Assembly (NCBI GenBank): GCA_900543305.1 | Contig: UQQZ01000107.1 | Coordinates: 1 to 6,865, forward strand | DNA length: 6,865 bases | DNA from: an uncultured Oscillospiraceae bacterium | GTDB lineage: Bacteria > Bacillota > Clostridia > Oscillospirales > Acutalibacteraceae | Reading direction: 5' to 3' | In this document: positions 4,213 through 6,865 of the stretch, one piece after another | Numbering within the stretch: position 1 is the first letter of the stretch | Layout: every line of letters starts with the position of its first letter | The notes under the pieces: generated by a model | Told to the model about the DNA's origin: nothing | The model's input: only the letters and a program-made list of their open reading frames with translations | Database searches by the model: none | Made by a program: the position numbers and the translations under genes

Positions 4213-4521
4213 ATGCTTAAGTTGCGAGAGCTTCGACATGAAAAAGGGTTGACCATCTTGGACGTGTCTCTGGAACTGGATGTTTCTTTTTCCACAATTC
4301 GCCAATATGAAACAGGCGCTACCGAACCTAGCATCTCTATGCTCATAAAATTAGCAGACTTTTACAATGTGACCATTGATTATCTGGTTGGCCGCACGCC
4401 TGTGCGAGAGCCTCTATCAGATGCTGACGAAACATTGGCTTACCAATTTCGCAGAATTAAAAAGCCTGCTGTCAAAGAAGCAATCCTCACTTTGCTCAAT
4501 GAGACTCCAGAGAATCCATAA
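4213..4521 (+). CDS. XRE-family regulator (102 aa)
   Basis: The HTH domain occupies residues about 1-62: MLKLRELRHEKGLTILDVSL, then ELDVSFSTIRQYETGATEPS, then LIKLADFYNVTIDYLVGRT. The YLVGRT ending is typical of Gram-positive phage/ICE repressors. A short tail (about 70-98: DADETLAYQFRRI...AVKEAILTLLNETP) probably forms a dimerising helix pair. AAGGA lies 7 bases before the ATG. The gene stands alone between two terminators and converges on the integrase at 4575-5453, sharing a bidirectional terminator with it. It may control integrase expression or excision, but no target site was identified. Confidence 0.9.
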   Translation: MLKLRELRHEKGLTILDVSLELDVSFSTIRQYETGATEPSISMLIKLADFYNVTIDYLVGRTPVREPLSDADETLAYQFRRIKKPAVKEAILTLLNETPENP

Positions 4522-4524
4522 AAT

Positions 4525-4555
4525 AAAAAAAGGACTGCAATGCCAGTCCTTTTTT
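4525..4555. terminator. Bidirectional terminator between XRE and integrase genes
   Basis: AGGACTG (4531-4537) and CAGTCCT (4544-4550) form a stem with loop CAATGC. It is flanked by A6 (4525-4530) and T5 (4551-4555), so it has a U-tract in both directions. It serves the convergent genes ending at 4521 and 4575. Confidence 0.9.
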
Positions 4556-4574
4556 GCTTTTTGATGTGTCTGCA

Positions 4575-5453
4575 TCATGAATGTCTGATTCTCTCTTGAG
4601 AAAGCAGCATCATCTGGCTAGCCAGATGATGCTGGTCTGCATTGACATATCGATTGAGCGTGAAAGCTACGTTTGTATGTCCCAATATCACTGAAACACT
4701 TTTCGGATCTGCTCCTCGTTCAATCATTCTTGTGGCAAAACTGTGTCGAAGAATATGTGGGGACACATGATCTATCCCCGCTATTTTGACCGTTTTGTTG
4801 CAGATGTACCGAATATGATGCCTTGTCATTCTTTTTCCTTCCACGCTAAAAATGTAAGGACAGGTTGCCGCTTCAGGCCGTTGACGCAGATGAACAAGCA
4901 TCAGTGCCACCTCTGGAATAACTGGAACCTTTCGCACCCCAGAGGGCGTCTTGCTTTTAGGAATCATCAGAACCATCTCCTTCCGGTCCCAATCCGCCCA
5001 GGTAAGATCGCATAACTCATTTCGTCTTAGTCCTGTTAAAAGAAGCGTTAAAATAGCAAAATGGTCAACGACAGGCAGTTGACAGGCAGCTTGTTCAAAG
5101 AGTTCCTGCTGGTCGCTGGCCATTGCCTTAACCACTTTCTGAGTAGCATATTTGGGTATTTTCGTTGATGGAATGGGATTCCATTGGCAAAGATGATTAT
5201 CTAGCGCTGCTCTGTAGATCTTGTTATACAAGACCTTGATATGATTCACTGTACTTTTAGAATAACTCCTCCCTAGCACATTTAATAATCCTTGAAACTG
5301 GACGGGCTTCAGGGCCTCCAAATGGAGTTGTTCCACATTGGGAAAAGCTACGTTCATCCTTCTTCGTGCGTCTTTGTATATCTTGATTGTATTCTCACTC
5401 ATCTCCCCTGTATAGACTACAAACCACTGATCCATCCATTCTTTAATTGTCAT
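4575..5453 (-). CDS. Phage/ICE-type tyrosine integrase (292 aa)
   Basis: This enzyme would integrate and excise a mobile element by site-specific recombination. The core-binding domain (residues about 1-95: MTIKEWMDQWFVVYTGEMSE, NTIKIYKDAR...) precedes the catalytic domain (about 110-280). Catalytic residues are visible: R143 in TGLRRNEL, K168 in SKTPSG, H233 and R236 in HILRHSF, H259 in LGHTNV and Y269 in NRYV. At 292 residues it is shorter than typical Tn916-type integrases (about 400) and appears to lack their N-terminal arm-binding domain. GGAGG lies 9 bases before the ATG. It is unlike the recombinase at 957-1808 in composition and sequence, so two separate mobile modules are likely. It lies downstream of a conjugation-type cell-wall hydrolase gene and converges on an XRE gene. 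A perfect 30-bp palindrome lies within codons for residues about 274-283. Confidence 0.93.
   Translation of the reverse strand: MTIKEWMDQWFVVYTGEMSENTIKIYKDARRRMNVAFPNVEQLHLEALKPVQFQGLLNVLGRSYSKSTVNHIKVLYNKIYRAALDNHLCQWNPIPSTKIPKYATQKVVKAMASDQQELFEQAACQLPVVDHFAILTLLLTGLRRNELCDLTWADWDRKEMVLMIPKSKTPSGVRKVPVIPEVALMLVHLRQRPEAATCPYIFSVEGKRMTRHHIRYICNKTVKIAGIDHVSPHILRHSFATRMIERGADPKSVSVILGHTNVAFTLNRYVNADQHHLASQMMLLSQERIRHS
4605..4634. repeat. Perfect 30-bp palindrome inside the integrase 3' end
   Basis: CAGCATCATCTGGCT (4605-4619) is followed directly by its exact reverse complement (4620-4634), with no spacer. It lies within the integrase coding region (residues near QHHLASQMML) just past the catalytic tyrosine codon. 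It could form a hairpin in the mRNA 3' end, a cruciform in DNA, or a dyad binding site. It has no T-tract, so it is not an ordinary terminator. Confidence 0.9.
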
Positions 5454-5757
5454 AATAAGAAACCTCCATCATTTTATTCCCGGGTTTTCCCCCAGGCTCC
5501 CTTAATTCTATTACATATTTCCAGGTTGATTTATATTTCAAATATAATTAACATTTTTTATCTCAGAGTATTTCCTCCTTTCAAGTATTCAAAAAAATCC
5601 CGCACTAATGACATTTTGTATCCACCACCTTCCTTGTTTAATTTCTTGAAAAGTGTAATTAGAACTATAAAGTTTATACTAAACTATTCGAGATAGACTT
5701 CTGGGATACTCCATACGCAAGTTTTTTCACAGACTATCCCCATGAAACTGTAACAGG
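5454..5757 (-). other. AT-rich leader between hydrolase and integrase genes
   Basis: About 300 bases without a confident gene. It is clearly richer in A+T than its neighbours. It contains an 18-codon frame (listed separately), a small dyad AGTTTA-TAC-TAAACT (5671-5685), several AT-rich -10-like hexamers on the minus strand without convincing -35 partners, and a G-rich/C-rich pair (5480-5496) just upstream of the integrase ribosome binding site that could fold. This is where attachment-site DNA would be expected for the integrase, but no second copy of any long segment from here was found in the window. Confidence 0.4.
5558..5614 (-). CDS. Possible 18-aa leader peptide upstream of the integrase
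   Basis: The frame ATG (5612-5614) to TAA (5558-5560) encodes MSLVRDFFEYLKGGNTLR. A purine-rich stretch (AAGGAAGGTGGTGG) ends 7 bases before the ATG, better than expected by chance in this AT-rich gap. It lies 104 bases before the integrase start on the same strand. It may be a translated leader, the relic of an excisionase-type gene, or chance. No family is recognised. Confidence 0.25.
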   Translation of the reverse strand: MSLVRDFFEYLKGGNTLR

Positions 5758-5777
5758 AACCGGAACCAGTTCCGGTT
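5758..5777. terminator. Hairpin directly after the hydrolase stop codon
   Basis: AACCGGAAC (5758-5766) and GTTCCGGTT (5769-5777) are exact inverted copies around CA. The hairpin begins immediately after the hydrolase stop (TAA on minus, 5778-5780). On the minus strand the downstream tract is CCTGTTACAG rather than a T-run, so it would be a weak intrinsic terminator, or act as a 3'-end protecting structure. Confidence 0.5.
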
Positions 5778-6865
5778 TTATTCCTTTAACCATGGCCACG
5801 CCTGTTCAGCATAAATTATTCCACCAGAGGACGGGCTGGAATTATAGTACAGCGCCAAATGCAGGTGTGGACCAGTGGAATTACCAGTGCTGCCAACATA
5901 CCCTAATAGCTGCCCTTCCTGCACAAATGCACCCGGAGCGACCACTGCTGTGGTCATGTGGGCGTATCGGGATTCCCAACCATTCCCATGGTTGATAAAC
6001 ACGCAATTCCCATAAGAGGCCATCCCACTGGTTCCCATACTGGAGGACCAGTTATTCTGCACATAGGAAACGGTGCCTGCGGCGCAGGCATAGATAGGCT
6101 GGCCTTCAATCCCGCTGTAAGATATGTCAATTCCTTCATGGCCAGCGTAGGTAAACCAGGTGTGTCCAGGCATCGGATAGGCGAAGAGTCCATTGGCAAT
6201 GGCGCTGCGGTCGCCCATTGCACCGGAAGTAACCTGGTAGTAGCGCAGCACATGGTCCACATACTCAGGATCACCGTATCCGCTCCATCCCATGGCTGCT
6301 GCCTGCTGCTGGGAATATTCCAAAGCGTTTTCTTTGCTGTAACCTCCGTACTTGCTGACCGCCCAGGTGAGATACCCTCCACCAAAGTTGTAGGATTGCA
6401 GCGCCAGACTAATTTTGGAAATATCCGCTGGACCGGATGCACCAGCCTGATGAAGCAGATCTGCCAAAAGGCCAGTACCAAAATCTATGGACTCCTCAAC
6501 CGGAACCGGAGTCCCCACAGGATACCCCATTCCCTCTGCACACATCATTACATCACCATTGACCAGCTCCACATTACCGCCAGATTCCTGCATAATGACT
6601 GCTGCGACCAAAGGGGCGTACTCTGGAATGCCATGCTTTTCGCAAGCAGCGTTAATCTGCGGCTTAAGCGCCAAAACCTCCGCAGAGAGCCCCACATTGG
6701 TAGCTGATCCTCCCATGCGAAAAACTCCCAAAGCCCCTAAAGCAATCAGTAAGGGGATGAAAAATAGAGCTGCCAACGTGCCCCATGTTTGTTTGGACTC
6801 TCTGAAGGTTGCGGCTGCACTTTGGACGGCGCTCTTGATCTGCTCTACTATCCTATCGGCTGCCA
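5778..6865 (-). CDS. Membrane-anchored lysozyme-like/M23 peptidase, conjugation type (N-terminus off right edge)
   Basis: The frame is open to the window edge: 361 residues are visible and a longer N-terminus is expected. An internal TTG at 6776 could be called as start, but the frame continues upstream with coding-like sequence (AADRIVEQIKSAVQSAAATF) and the TTG sits inside the membrane segment, so I treat the gene as 5'-partial. In visible-residue numbering, a transmembrane helix (about 30-48) is followed by a lysozyme-like domain (about 66-210) with the catalytic-type Glu in IMQESGG (E93) and the typical LALQSYNFGGGYL and YVDHVLRYY motifs. An M23 metallopeptidase domain (about 232-350) has GHEGID (H242, D246), RYAHM (H302) and PHLHL (H333, H335), so all zinc ligands are present. 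Such two-domain hydrolases (like CwlT of Tn916-type elements, though those pair lysozyme with NlpC/P60) locally open peptidoglycan for the conjugation machinery. It supports a conjugative element extending right. Confidence 0.92.
   Translation of the reverse strand, partial: AADRIVEQIKSAVQSAAATFRESKQTWGTLAALFFIPLLIALGALGVFRMGGSATNVGLSAEVLALKPQINAACEKHGIPEYAPLVAAVIMQESGGNVELVNGDVMMCAEGMGYPVGTPVPVEESIDFGTGLLADLLHQAGASGPADISKISLALQSYNFGGGYLTWAVSKYGGYSKENALEYSQQQAAAMGWSGYGDPEYVDHVLRYYQVTSGAMGDRSAIANGLFAYPMPGHTWFTYAGHEGIDISYSGIEGQPIYACAAGTVSYVQNNWSSSMGTSGMASYGNCVFINHGNGWESRYAHMTTAVVAPGAFVQEGQLLGYVGSTGNSTGPHLHLALYYNSSPSSGGIIYAEQAWPWLKE

Noticed and set aside
5292..5696. 134-codon plus-strand frame
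   Set aside because: It starts antisense to the integrase and continues through AT-rich leader DNA; low-complexity translation with no ribosome binding site.
5958..6707. 249-codon plus-strand frame and 175-codon minus-strand frame
   Set aside because: Both are shadows of the lysozyme/M23 gene, which has all catalytic motifs.
5778..6776. TTG at 6776 as the true start of the hydrolase gene
   Set aside because: The frame is open with coding-like sequence to the window edge and this TTG falls inside the membrane helix; treated as 5'-partial.

Overview
The window looks like accessory DNA from a Gram-positive, low-to-mid GC gut-type Clostridia (Oscillospiraceae/Lachnospiraceae-like). The reasons are strong AGGAGG-type ribosome binding sites, sigma-A promoters with 16-17 bp spacers, a Gram-positive LexA-type box, and the kinds of proteins present. 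It reads as a junction of stacked mobile modules: two tyrosine recombinases, three XRE regulators, an SOS-type DNA-repair cassette and a cell-wall hydrolase of conjugation type lie within about 7 kb. No tRNA, rRNA, CRISPR array or transposase was seen.

Layout, left to right. (1) 1-475, minus: the 5' part of a GLUG-repeat protein gene with a GTG start, running off the left edge. (2) 476-956: a non-coding stretch with a tandem pair of related palindromic sites, a perfect 13-bp-arm hairpin with a T7 tail, promoter-like sequences on both strands, a second terminator, and an inverted copy of the site core touching the stop codon of the next gene. (3) 957-1808, minus: an XerC/D-like tyrosine recombinase, with a dyad element just upstream and a terminator beyond that. 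(4) 1919-2890, minus: an orphan C-terminal coding fragment, a SRAP (YedK/HMCES-like) gene and an 82-codon companion gene, read from a promoter whose spacer holds a LexA-like GAAC-N4-GTTC box. (5) 3119-4521: an XRE regulator (minus), then two XRE regulators (plus). The first two are divergent around a perfect 21-bp palindrome. (6) 4575-5453, minus: a second, phage/ICE-type integrase with a 30-bp perfect palindrome inside its 3' end. (7) 5454-5777: an AT-rich leader. (8) 5778-6865, minus: a membrane-anchored lysozyme-like plus M23 peptidase protein of the kind carried by Gram-positive conjugative elements, open at the right edge.

Inferred working picture: the M23/lysozyme gene and the second integrase belong to an integrative conjugative element (or remnant) extending to the right. 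The XRE genes are its likely lysogeny-style control region. The SRAP cassette is an SOS-induced passenger. The most interesting part is 620-960. A recombinase gene ends at a sequence sharing an 11-bp inverted repeat, including an identical 6-bp putative crossover spacer, with a palindromic site upstream of the GLUG gene. The enclosed ~260 bp carries promoter-like sequences, which fits an invertible regulatory segment controlling the GLUG protein. This remains a hypothesis: the same hairpin could simply be a terminator or attenuator.
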